This document shows, one piece after another, positions 37,161 through 44,960 of a stretch of DNA of 64,000 bases (within the stretch, counting starts at the first letter, position 1; the number at the start of each line of letters is the position of its first letter). The notes beneath the pieces are model-generated. The model was not told where the DNA came from. It searched no databases and saw nothing but the letters and a program-made list of their open reading frames with translations. The position numbers and the translations under genes are program-made. The stretch is from Photobacterium chitinilyticum (GTDB lineage Bacteria > Pseudomonadota > Gammaproteobacteria > Enterobacterales > Vibrionaceae): assembly GCF_004104355.1 (NCBI RefSeq), contig NZ_RJLM01000008.1:1-64000 (forward strand). The letters run 5' to 3'.

Positions 37161-37418
37161 TTATTTGTCCTGGTGGACTTTCTCCACGATGGCTACGATT
37201 GACATGGCCTTGTATTGCTCTTTGTGCAGCGCAAAATATTCCTCAACCAGGACCAGGTCACGAACGCCGGCACCCACACTGTCGACGGCAACATAGGTTC
37301 GGTTTTTGATCGGCTCTAGGTCATCCCCCAGCGCCGTTACCAGCAAGAGGTTGCTGCCTCGTAGTTCGTCATTCTTCTGGGGGGCGACGACATGCCCAGT
37401 TACCTTTGCGAGAATCAT
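37161..37418 (-). CDS. BMC-P shell vertex protein (EutN/CcmL family)
   Basis: Protein of 85 residues with the EutN/CcmL fold: MILAKVTGHVVAPQKNDEL, LRGSNLLLVTAL, VAVDSVGAGVRDLVLV. Pentamers of this family cap the vertices of the microcompartment. It is the only BMC-P gene in the locus, as in GRM2 (CmcD position), and follows the aldehyde dehydrogenase gene. Confidence 0.95.
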   Translation of the reverse strand: MILAKVTGHVVAPQKNDELRGSNLLLVTALGDDLEPIKNRTYVAVDSVGAGVRDLVLVEEYFALHKEQYKAMSIVAIVEKVHQDK

Positions 37419-37450
37419 CGTTTTGCCACCTTCCGTTGCATTACTGCCAA

Positions 37451-39103
37451 TTAGGACGCCAAGCGACCCATCACCTTTTTAATGATGCGTTCGACATTCT
37501 CTTCGTTAATGTCGTCACAGGCAGGAGCCGGAACACCGCAACCAAAGCGATCGTCTGCCGCAGAGACAGATGCTGCTACAGGTACAGGTGACGGGGCTGT
37601 GCTACCGGTAAAACGCGTATCTTCAAAGATGCTGGCGGGCGCATTTGATGCTGTAACCGCCACTGCAGGTGCAGAAGTAATTGGTGCTGACATAACTGAT
37701 GCTGGTTTCACCGCTTCCGCTACACTTGACTCTGGCTGACGCAGATCATTGATATTGCGAACCCCGTAACCGACCTTGCGTACATTCAGCAAGTTCATCG
37801 GACCGACGTTGTCGGAGCTGGAGCCACCACCAAGCGCACCGCAACCTAGGGTCAGTGCAGGGATCAGGTTGGTTGTAGCACCAATGCCGCCCAGTGCTGC
37901 CGGCGTGTTGACCAGCATACGGAATACCGGTTTTTCCAGCGCAAACTGACGAACAATGTCTTGGTTCTGGGTGTGGATAACCAGGGTATGACCCATACCT
38001 TCGTTCGTTAGCAGTGATACGACGCGATCACAGGCCGAACGCCAGTCTTCCTCGATGTACAGTCCCAGAACAGGACACAGTTTTTCACGCGAGTATGGAT
38101 TCTGGTGAGACACGCTATCTTGAAGGGAGATCAGTACCTTGATGTGGCCAGGGACAGTAAATCCGGCGAGTTCGGCCAGTGAAATCGCACACTTGCCAAC
38201 GATAGCAGGGTTGATCATGCCGTTTGGACGAAGCAGGATATTCGCCAACTGTTGTGACTCTTGCTCATTCATGAAGTAAGCGCCCTGAGCCAGCAGCTCC
38301 TGGTGCACCTGATCATAAATGCAACGTTCTGCGATGATCGATTGCTCGGACGCACAGATCACGCCGTTATCAAAGGTTTTACTGGTAATAATGTCGCTTA
38401 CCGCCTGCTTGATATCAGCACTGCGTTCGATGAATGCAGGGCCGTTACCCGGGCCGCCGCTGATGGTCGGAGTGCCAGATGCATAAGCTGCGCGTACCAT
38501 GCCTTCGCCGCCGGTCGCCAGGATCAGCGACACATCTTTGCTGTGCATGAGCTCTTTGGTTGCTTCCATCGTCAACAGCGTCACCCCGTCAACGATACCG
38601 ACAGGGGCACCCGCCTCCAGCGCTGCACGTTTCACCAGCTCAATCGCTTTTTGGCTACATGCTTTCGCGTTCGGATGAGGCGAGAAGATAATTGCATTAC
38701 CGGCTTTTAGCGCGATCAAGGTTTTGTAGAAGATCGTTGACGTCGGGTTAGTTGACGGAACGAGTGCTGCGATCACCCCGAGAGGCACGCCCACTTCCAT
38801 CACCTTGTTCACAGGATCATCTGAAATAATGCCGATCGTTTTGATTGACTGGATATGCTCGTGCACTTTGGTCGACGCAAAGGTGTTTTTCAGTACCTTG
38901 TCCTGCCAACGGCCAAAGCCGGTTTCTTCATGTGCCATTTTCGCTAGTTCTTCAGAATGACGAGCCGCTTCTGTAGCAATATGTGCCACAATGCTGTCGA
39001 CCTTCTCTTGCGAGAACAACGCAAACTGCGCTTGCGCTTGCTTGGCCTGTTTCAGCAGCTCTCGGGCTGCCTGAATGGATTGTAAATCCTTGTCTAAAGT
39101 CAT
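37451..39103 (-). CDS. CoA-acylating acetaldehyde dehydrogenase of the choline microcompartment
   Basis: Enzyme of 550 residues converting acetaldehyde, CoA and NAD+ to acetyl-CoA (the CutF role). The aldehyde dehydrogenase fold carries catalytic Cys250 in GVICASEQS, with PSTNPTSTIFYKTLIALKAGN and ILATGGEGMVRAAY typical of PduP/EutE relatives. After about residue 455 there is an Ala/Pro/Val-rich linker and a C-terminal amphipathic helix NEENVERIIKKVMGRLA, an encapsulation peptide. It follows three BMC-H genes. Start ATG 39103 is preceded by AAGGA. Confidence 0.95.
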   Translation of the reverse strand: MTLDKDLQSIQAARELLKQAKQAQAQFALFSQEKVDSIVAHIATEAARHSEELAKMAHEETGFGRWQDKVLKNTFASTKVHEHIQSIKTIGIISDDPVNKVMEVGVPLGVIAALVPSTNPTSTIFYKTLIALKAGNAIIFSPHPNAKACSQKAIELVKRAALEAGAPVGIVDGVTLLTMEATKELMHSKDVSLILATGGEGMVRAAYASGTPTISGGPGNGPAFIERSADIKQAVSDIITSKTFDNGVICASEQSIIAERCIYDQVHQELLAQGAYFMNEQESQQLANILLRPNGMINPAIVGKCAISLAELAGFTVPGHIKVLISLQDSVSHQNPYSREKLCPVLGLYIEEDWRSACDRVVSLLTNEGMGHTLVIHTQNQDIVRQFALEKPVFRMLVNTPAALGGIGATTNLIPALTLGCGALGGGSSSDNVGPMNLLNVRKVGYGVRNINDLRQPESSVAEAVKPASVMSAPITSAPAVAVTASNAPASIFEDTRFTGSTAPSPVPVAASVSAADDRFGCGVPAPACDDINEENVERIIKKVMGRLAS

Positions 39104-39203
39104 GATCTATAGTCCTTCACTTAACACGTGAAATGAGGAGGAGGATTGCCCTACAGCTAATGGGTAAGGCAAACTCAATCCGACATCTCGCACGGTGGCG
39201 ACA

Positions 39204-39482
39204 CTAGGCTTTGTGCTGAGACGCAATTTTCTCAATGTCGTTATGTGGGCGTGCAATGATGCGCGATGACACCACTTCGCCAATTTTTTGTGCCGCTTCA
39301 ATGCCTGATTCAACAGCCGCATTTACCGCACCGACATCACCTTTCACCATGACAGTGACCAGACCGGAGCCAACATTTTCATAACCAATCAGCTCAATAT
39401 TGGCGGCTTTGCACATGGCATCAGCAGCTTCAATACTTGGAACCAAACCCTTTGTTTCGATAAGACCAAGTGCATCTTTCAT
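39204..39482 (-). CDS. BMC-H shell protein 3
   Basis: Hexameric shell protein of 92 residues: [36 protein letters not shown]-type facet ([17 protein letters not shown]), [13 protein letters not shown]. Third of three tandem, very similar BMC-H genes at the 5' end of the operon. It differs from its neighbours mainly in the Pro-Ser of LVPSIE and in SSRIIA. Hexamers tile the flat shell faces. Confidence 0.95.
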   Translation of the reverse strand: MKDALGLIETKGLVPSIEAADAMCKAANIELIGYENVGSGLVTVMVKGDVGAVNAAVESGIEAAQKIGEVVSSRIIARPHNDIEKIASQHKA

Positions 39483-39494
39483 AGAACTTTCCTT

Positions 39495-39779
39495 TTATTC
39501 AGTCACTGTGTACTGAGAGACAATTTTCTCAATGTCGCTATGTGGGCGAGCAATCACTAACGAGGTAACCACTTCACCGACGCGTTGCGCCGAATCCACA
39601 CCTGAATCCACCGCCGCTTTCACCGCACCAACATCGCCTTTCACCATTGCCGTAACCAGGCCAGAACCTACGTTCTCGTAACCGATAAGCTCGACATTGG
39701 CGGCTTTACACATGGCGTCTGCCGCTTCGATACACGCAACCAGTCCCTTAGTCTCGATAAGCCCTAAAGCATCACTCAT
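39495..39779 (-). CDS. BMC-H shell protein 2
   Basis: Hexameric shell protein of 94 residues, with [20 protein letters not shown] and [19 protein letters not shown] near-identical to the first BMC-H gene. It has a slightly different C-terminal tail (SQYTVTE). It lies 12 bp before the third copy. The close similarity points to recent duplication or gene conversion. Confidence 0.95.
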   Translation of the reverse strand: MSDALGLIETKGLVACIEAADAMCKAANVELIGYENVGSGLVTAMVKGDVGAVKAAVDSGVDSAQRVGEVVTSLVIARPHSDIEKIVSQYTVTE

Positions 39780-39803
39780 TGTCAGGTCCTCCGTTAAAGA
39801 CGC

Positions 39804-40082
39804 TTATGCCTTGTGTTTAATAACGATTTTATTAATATCGTTGTGCGGACGTGCAATGACCAATGACGTCACAACTTCACCGACGCGTTGTGCTGATTCC
39901 ACACCTGAATCCACGGCAGCTTTTACCGCACCAACATCGCCTTTCACCATTGCCGTAACCAGACCAGAACCTACGTTCTCGTAACCAATAAGCTCGACAT
40001 TGGCGGCCTTACACATCGCATCAGCAGCTTCCACACATGCGACAAGCCCTTTTGTTTCAATCAAACCTAATGCATCACCCAT
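39804..40082 (-). CDS. BMC-H shell protein 1, first gene of the choline microcompartment operon
   Basis: Hexameric shell protein of 92 residues ([20 protein letters not shown] ... [17 protein letters not shown]). ATG 40082 follows a very strong GGAGG site; a longer frame to 40280 has no family support. It opens the 13-gene minus-strand operon. A perfect hairpin lies 45 bp upstream in the leader. The three BMC-H genes plus BMC-P and the tailed BMC-H give the four-H, one-P shell set of GRM2 loci. Confidence 0.95.
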   Translation of the reverse strand: MGDALGLIETKGLVACVEAADAMCKAANVELIGYENVGSGLVTAMVKGDVGAVKAAVDSGVESAQRVGEVVTSLVIARPHNDINKIVIKHKA

Positions 40083-40828
40083 AACTCTTTCCTCCGTATA
40101 TAGGTCTCGAATATTCGTTATTGAAAGAAAGGCCTCCAGGCCTTTATGTGGTTTTCTTTTGCGTTTTATTGGCCTGTTCCAACCACGAAAAACACTATAT
40201 TCCCCAAAACAAACAAATGGCATTAAACTCCAAGAATGTAGGTAACTTAGTTTTTTACTCTGAAATGAGTAGCTATTCATCTAACTGTTTATGTATCAAT
40301 GCTGTTTTTTATCTTTTAACAACATTGATAATTAGTCTAAATAGACGATCGAACTGAGGCTGAACCACATTAGTGACACTCCTCACAGTAACTCGGTTGA
40401 TGAGTGCGGATTCAGCCCCATAAAATCAACAAAATGCCTATCGCTATTCAATAAAACACTTGTGATGATTCAAGAAAGTGCATGTTGGAAGATCGGTTTT
40501 AGTGTGATTAAGAAATGAAGCAGACTGTGGGGATAAATATCGAGTAGATAGAGAGAGCTGGCAGAATAAAGTCACAACGAAGTTAGATAATAATAAGGAG
40601 AGGGAGTTAACGGGTAATAATGAAGCAAATAGGAAGAGGAAGAGGAAGAGGAAGAGGAAGAGGAAGAGGAAGAGGAAGAGGAAGAAAAAAAAGCAGGTGA
40701 GTGAATATGTCAAAGCAGCCTTAATTGGCTGCCATGATCCTGTAAATAGCTCAGCGGAAACAACAATACCGCCTCCAGCTCCAAACATCTGGCTGAAATA
40801 AGGGGCATCAAGATATGGCTAGCGACAA
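40083..40828. other. Leader and intergenic region of the choline microcompartment operon
   Basis: No gene supportable. It contains the perfect hairpin AAAGGCCT-CC-AGGCCTTT (40128-40145), a larger structured element (40356-40419) closed by GAGGCTGAA and TTCAGCCCC, and nine copies of AGGAAG (40631-40684). The operon promoter should be within the 350 bp right of 40082, but I cannot place it. Confidence 0.6.
40631..40684. repeat. Hexanucleotide tandem repeat, nine perfect AGGAAG units
   Basis: Nine uninterrupted copies of a purine-only hexamer, followed by an A run. As a homopurine tract it could form triplex DNA. It encodes only low-complexity frames on both strands, which I do not count as genes. 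Confidence 0.95.
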
Positions 40829-41338
40829 TTATTTATCACTCAGTGCGCAGACAAATAAAGGCGAGTTGATAGAGCTAAGTAATACAGTGTCATAACTTAG
40901 CTTCTCCACTTTAATCAGCAATTCATCATGACTATCTGACATTTCACGAATAAAATAATCAAAAAGCACATCAGGAGATTCGTCGATCGACGATTTGGTA
41001 GAAGTCCACTTATTCACTTGGTAGTGACGTTCATAGCCAGAAACCCGCTGACTCGTGTAGTCAAACTGCACATAACGCTGCATGTATAGCCAGCCAGCTT
41101 TTGAATCTGAATACCCTTCCACGACCAATGAACCTTTACCACGATCCCCAAATCGAAAGTGAACATTTACATTGACGGTTTCTGTTACTGTATCTTCAAA
41201 GTGCATAATAGCCCGTGCCGAACAACTCAGTTCACCAGTTTGCGATGGGATCACTTTTGATACGAAGGGTAGCGCGCACAGGAAAAATAAAATCAGCGCG
41301 TAGAAAAAAAAAATCTTACCGCTTTTGCGAGTTTGCAT
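40829..41338 (-). CDS. Small membrane-anchored protein, possibly FidL-like partner of the ToxR-like regulator
   Basis: Protein of 169 residues with one N-terminal membrane helix (FFFYALILFFLCALPFV) and a periplasmic domain (CSARAIMHFEDTVTETVNVNVHF ... GYERHYQVNKW). The layout suggests the FidL-like/ToxS-like partners that accompany membrane-bound winged-helix regulators, but I cannot confirm a family. ATG 41338 follows GGAAG; an alternative ATG at 41350 would overlap the regulator. It begins 2 bp after the regulator's stop, so the two are surely one operon. Confidence 0.75.
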   Translation of the reverse strand: MQTRKSGKIFFFYALILFFLCALPFVSKVIPSQTGELSCSARAIMHFEDTVTETVNVNVHFRFGDRGKGSLVVEGYSDSKAGWLYMQRYVQFDYTSQRVSGYERHYQVNKWTSTKSSIDESPDVLFDYFIREMSDSHDELLIKVEKLSYDTVLLSSINSPLFVCALSDK

Positions 41339-41340
41339 TA

Positions 41341-42153
41341 TTACTTCCAAGAATAATAAAAATAGTTATCACAATAGGCGTAGGGGTTATTTTCATTTTC
41401 TGCACATCGTGCAATATAGGTTCGCCCTAACCCATTGCTTTGCAATTTGTCCCCATAGTAAAAAATAAATCGCTCGTCTTTCGCACATGACAAGCCAAGC
41501 TTGTCTCGCACGGCCTTGAAGTTAGTTTTATATTTTTCTCCCATCGCGTTATTGATCATCAGCTCGGGTGAAAACAGCTCGCACAAGCCACTTTCGACCT
41601 CTGTCAAAATCACAATATGAAGAGAACGCTCGGTAACAATGGCTGTCCACAACAAGGCCAGCGCCGCAATAAAGACTGTCGCACTGGCAATCATCCAACG
41701 ACGCTCCTGCTGCTCAGTTTGCGGAGGCAATTCTTGCACTTTGGTATCTGTTACTACCGGAGGCTCAGATGGCAAGACATCCTTATCACTCGCTTGCTGA
41801 AATAATGGATGCAAAGGGTTGCCGTCTATAACTTCAATGGCCAACTCGGAATTAATTTCCAGCCGTCCACGAGGAATTGTTACAATCACATTATCAATAC
41901 CATAACTGCGAAATGACTTTCTCAGCAGGCTCAAATACTGGTTCAAGTTGCTGTTCGAGGAAACCAGGCCATTATCATCCCATACCTTTTTCATCACTTC
42001 ATCACGTGTCAACACGCCAGGATGCTGGATCAAAAAGTACAGTAATGCATTGGCAGTAATCGAAAGCTGGGTGTCACTTGTGGCTTGTTCATCAAGCTTT
42101 AGCGTGCCATCTATTGCATCGTAATATAGAAACCCATTAATTTTATACTTCAT
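41341..42153 (-). CDS. ToxR/CadC-like membrane transcription regulator
   Basis: Protein of 270 residues. The N-terminal OmpR-type winged helix covers about 25-105 (LSITANALLYFLIQHPGVLTRDEVMKKVW ... SNLNQYLSLLRKSFRSYG ... IVTIPRGR). A Pro/Gln-rich linker and one membrane helix (about 155-175, ATVFIAALALLWTAIV) follow, then a periplasmic domain with four Cys residues. It resembles ToxR, TcpP and CadC, which sense envelope signals and activate genes directly. It lies on the same strand and upstream of the choline operon, so regulation of that operon is possible but unproven. An FNR-type site lies 201 bp upstream of the start. Confidence 0.88.
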   Translation of the reverse strand: MKYKINGFLYYDAIDGTLKLDEQATSDTQLSITANALLYFLIQHPGVLTRDEVMKKVWDDNGLVSSNSNLNQYLSLLRKSFRSYGIDNVIVTIPRGRLEINSELAIEVIDGNPLHPLFQQASDKDVLPSEPPVVTDTKVQELPPQTEQQERRWMIASATVFIAALALLWTAIVTERSLHIVILTEVESGLCELFSPELMINNAMGEKYKTNFKAVRDKLGLSCAKDERFIFYYGDKLQSNGLGRTYIARCAENENNPYAYCDNYFYYSWK

Positions 42154-43224
42154 TGGTATAGGCTTATTCCGCTCAAAATGGCCATCATTCCCCCAGACTT
42201 GGACTCCCTTTAATGCCAGCTAAATATACAACCGCCAACTATCCTGTATTTACCAGTACATAATAATGCTGTGGATAGTAACAATCGCAGTTTCTAATTG
42301 GAGTGGGGAATTAATTGAGGATGAATCATACCGCTGGGTTGAGAAATGGATTTTTGATACAGATCAAAACAATCCGGTCAGACAAGATTGCAGATTCTTA
42401 TTATGTCTACCAAGTCACATGAAACAAATCCTACAGACTGAAAAACATACCACATTGCCATTTTTCCTATAATGAAATTTATCAAAACCGTTCTTGCAAA
42501 GAAGCAGCCCAGAAAGTCTGCTATCGCTTTACCTGATTTTACTTTTTATAATTATTATTATTCCACGCCTACACTTTCATTATTACAACCAGACCGTTAC
42601 TTTTGTTGTTATTATTGTCAACATAATAAGAACGGTATTATCGTTAGATCATCTATCTAGCGAATAGCCGTGAAGCATCAATCTGTGATGAGCACATCAG
42701 CTTCCTCCTGAATAATGAATATACCCAAACAGAATTATTACCGTTCACCCCGGCTATATTTACTACTATCACTAAACCCACAAAGTGCTGATTAAAACAC
42801 CGCTATCGTAGCTGATAAAAAGGCTGTAAATACCGACGCGCTAATACCCGCCAAAGATCCATTGCAATGACCAATTTTAACCCCGCGCTGTATTAAACTC
42901 ATCAATAACAATAAAAACAAATTAAATACAATAAGTTACAATTAAAAAACTACGTTCATTTGAATTGTACTGCCTTATATTTTACATAAAGGCCGAACAA
43001 TCCGCGATCCTGCTTCCAGTTTGATTATTATTCGAAATCTTATTTCGCCATCAGAAATTTGTTCCAATTTTTACCCATCACTACAAATAGGTATATTCCT
43101 TTAACGAAATCAATCGCACTTTTTATGCTTCATAGCTTCCTTCTAACTCGTTATCGGTAAAATAGTTTATAACTTTTAAGAATGCCATTTGCATTTAAAT
43201 TCTGTGAGCAGGAAGCTAGAGATT
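42154..43224. other. About 1 kb without a supportable gene
   Basis: Two short plus-strand open frames (42266-42472, 42472-42660) have no ribosome site or recognisable sequence and are not called. A perfect FNR-type site lies at 42354-42367. The sequence is AT-rich and should contain divergent promoters for the ToxR-like and XRE regulators. Confidence 0.6.
42354..42367. promoter_or_regulatory. FNR-type binding site
   Basis: TTGATACAGATCAA matches the FNR consensus TTGAT-N4-ATCAA perfectly. It lies between two divergent regulators, one of them beside a strictly anaerobic pathway. Function not proven. Confidence 0.55.
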
Positions 43225-43863
43225 ATGGAATATTTAGAGAGAATTAAGCGATTAGCCAAAATCCAGGGGATCAGCCAAAAGCAACTTGGCGAAGCTTTGG
43301 AGCTTCAACAGGGTACAATGAGCCGCAAGCTATCCGGAAAATACGGTATTGAAGTGCGCGAACTTGAAAAAATTGCGCAAACACTAAGTACTTCAATTAG
43401 CTACCTGCTTACCGGACAGATAGATACGGGTACTCAGGCGACAACGGCTATCTCCAACGAGTCGGCTCGGGGGTCAACCAGCACCTATATCCCTATCATT
43501 CACCGTAAGGATTTCATTTCCTATAGCCAGGGCGGCTCTGTCGATGTTGTTAGCAAACGAGCCATTCCGCAGCATCTGGACCGTGAAGAGTGTCTGGGAT
43601 TACTGGTCGACAACGAAAACATTGCACAGTGCGCGCCTGTCGGTAGCTACGCCCTAGCAACTCGCAAGGCCTCGTACCGTCCGAAGCAGCCAGTCTTCGC
43701 CTCCGTGCGCGGCAGCGAGCCAGACTTCTATCACATGACACAACTGGCTGACGGCGTTGTCTTCTCAACCTCACAGCCTGATTTTCCGAACTTGTTTGTA
43801 AATAATGACGAATTCCAAATTCACGGATACATCATTCAGTCTGACTGGGCATACGACCGTTAA
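43225..43863 (+). CDS. XRE-family transcriptional regulator with CI-like C-terminal domain
   Basis: Regulator of 212 residues. The N-terminal helix-turn-helix (about 3-58: IKRLAKIQGISQKQLGEALELQQGTMSRKLSGKYG) resembles phage repressors. The C-terminal part (LLVDNENIAQCAPVGSYALATRKASYRP ... PNLFVNNDEFQIHGYIIQSDW) has the look of an S24/CI-type dimerisation domain, but I see no clear Ser/Lys protease pair. ATG 43225 (MEYLERIKR) is preferred to 43189. Stand-alone gene before yjjX; targets unknown. Confidence 0.85.
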   Translation: MEYLERIKRLAKIQGISQKQLGEALELQQGTMSRKLSGKYGIEVRELEKIAQTLSTSISYLLTGQIDTGTQATTAISNESARGSTSTYIPIIHRKDFISYSQGGSVDVVSKRAIPQHLDREECLGLLVDNENIAQCAPVGSYALATRKASYRPKQPVFASVRGSEPDFYHMTQLADGVVFSTSQPDFPNLFVNNDEFQIHGYIIQSDWAYDR

Positions 43864-43931
43864 AACTAACTCAACAGTTTACGTGACTTCATTCCGACAA
43901 GCCGTAAAATAGCCCGAATGGAGGTAACCGT

Positions 43932-44453
43932 ATGTCATCAGTAATCATCGCCTCAGCGAACCCTGCCAAAATATCGGCTGTCGCTGAGGCTTTTTCAACT
44001 GCTTTTCCGGAACAAACATTCTCTTTTCAGGGGATAAGTGTCGCCAGTGACGTTCGCGATCAGCCAATGTGTGCTGACGAAACCTTAGCCGGTGCCCGCA
44101 ATCGAATCACCAATGCCCGTCTCCATACGCCAGATGCCGACTACTATGTCAGCATTGAGGCAGGTATTGATGGTCAGTTCACCTTTGCCTGGATGGTAAT
44201 AGAAAACGCCAACCAGCGTGGTGAGGCTCGCTCAGCCTCTTTCCCGCTACCGCCAGAGGCCCTGGAGAAAGTCCACCAGGGGGTTGAGCTGGGAGATGTC
44301 ATGGACGAAATGTTCAACCAGCACAACATTAAGCAACAAGGCGGGGCAATTGCCATGTTAACCAGCCACAAACTCAGCCGCAGTTCGGTATACCAGCAGG
44401 CACTCGTTTTGGCCCTGATCCCCTTCATGAACCAGGAGCTCTTCCCGGTTTAA
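43932..44453 (+). CDS. yjjX: Inosine/xanthosine triphosphatase YjjX
   Basis: Housecleaning NTPase of 173 residues that removes ITP and XTP. Family motifs: the N-terminal SVIIASANPAKISAVAEAF, QPMCADETLAGARNRITNA, YVSIEAGID and the C-terminal GGAIAMLTSHKLSRSSVYQQALVLALIPF. The start follows a strong GGAGGT. It is convergent with trpR; the yjjX-trpR-slt grouping is the same as in E. coli. Confidence 0.96.
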   Translation: MSSVIIASANPAKISAVAEAFSTAFPEQTFSFQGISVASDVRDQPMCADETLAGARNRITNARLHTPDADYYVSIEAGIDGQFTFAWMVIENANQRGEARSASFPLPPEALEKVHQGVELGDVMDEMFNQHNIKQQGGAIAMLTSHKLSRSSVYQQALVLALIPFMNQELFPV

Positions 44454-44479
44454 TGTCATAGCTCCGAGCACAAATAAAA

Positions 44480-44507
44480 AACCCTGCCGGTAGTGGCAGG
44501 GTTGTTT
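44480..44507. terminator. Bidirectional terminator between yjjX and trpR
   Basis: AACCCTGCC (44480-44488) and GGCAGGGTT (44495-44503), with an A run before and GTTTT after. Confidence 0.8.
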
Positions 44508-44542
44508 TCAACGAGTCAGCACGTACAAGCCATGCACTTCGA

Positions 44543-44866
44543 TTAAAGCGCCTTCTTGGCAATCTGCTGTTGCAGTAATTCCGACAACCAGACCTTCGTT
44601 GATTCATCATGATGCTTCAACTCATTTGACCCGCGGGTAATGGTCGCAACACCAACCCCTAGCAATTCACTGATCTTACGCTGGCTTCGCTCTCCGTTTA
44701 ATAGCTCATGAAAAATATTGATCCGGGAAAGCAGTACCGTCCGCTCATCCGGCGTCAGGAGCAACTTCAGCAAGGTATCATCTTTTTGCTCAGTCGCGGC
44801 CTGATGCAAAATATCGATCACCTGCTGCCAGTCAGTGAATTCTGGTGTTTCTGGAGTGGAAGACAT
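44543..44866 (-). CDS. trpR: Trp operon repressor
   Basis: Tryptophan-dependent repressor of 107 residues. The helix-turn-helix is QRKISELLGVGVATITRGSNELK, preceded by LLLTPDERTVLLSRINIFHELLNGERSQ. Both match the TrpR family. It represses trp genes and usually itself. The palindrome GTACTC-N6-GAGGTT overlaps the ribosome site just upstream and resembles the E. coli trpR operator. Confidence 0.97.
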   Translation of the reverse strand: MSSTPETPEFTDWQQVIDILHQAATEQKDDTLLKLLLTPDERTVLLSRINIFHELLNGERSQRKISELLGVGVATITRGSNELKHHDESTKVWLSELLQQQIAKKAL

Positions 44867-44869
44867 TTA

Positions 44870-44887
44870 AACCTCATTGATGAGTAC
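44870..44887 (-). promoter_or_regulatory. Possible TrpR operator at the trpR start
   Basis: Minus strand reads GTACTCATCAATGAGGTT, close to the GTACTC-N6-GAGTAC symmetry of the E. coli trpR operator. It overlaps the GAGG ribosome site, an unusually close position, so it may be chance. Confidence 0.3.
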
Positions 44888-44960
44888 AGTTCTCAGTCTG
44901 GATTCTACCGTGTTCTTGGTACGCAACCAAGCTGCTAGCACCAACCACTGACACTAGTCG

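Noticed and set aside
40444-40788. Minus-strand frame with a poly Leu-Phe run
   Set aside because: The run is just the translation of the AGGAAG repeat; no ribosome site or family.
42266-42660. Two short plus-strand frames between the regulators
   Set aside because: No ribosome sites, no recognisable sequence, AT-rich intergenic composition.
42672-42692. CRP-like TGTGATGAGCACATC
   Set aside because: The right half does not fit TCACA at the required spacing.
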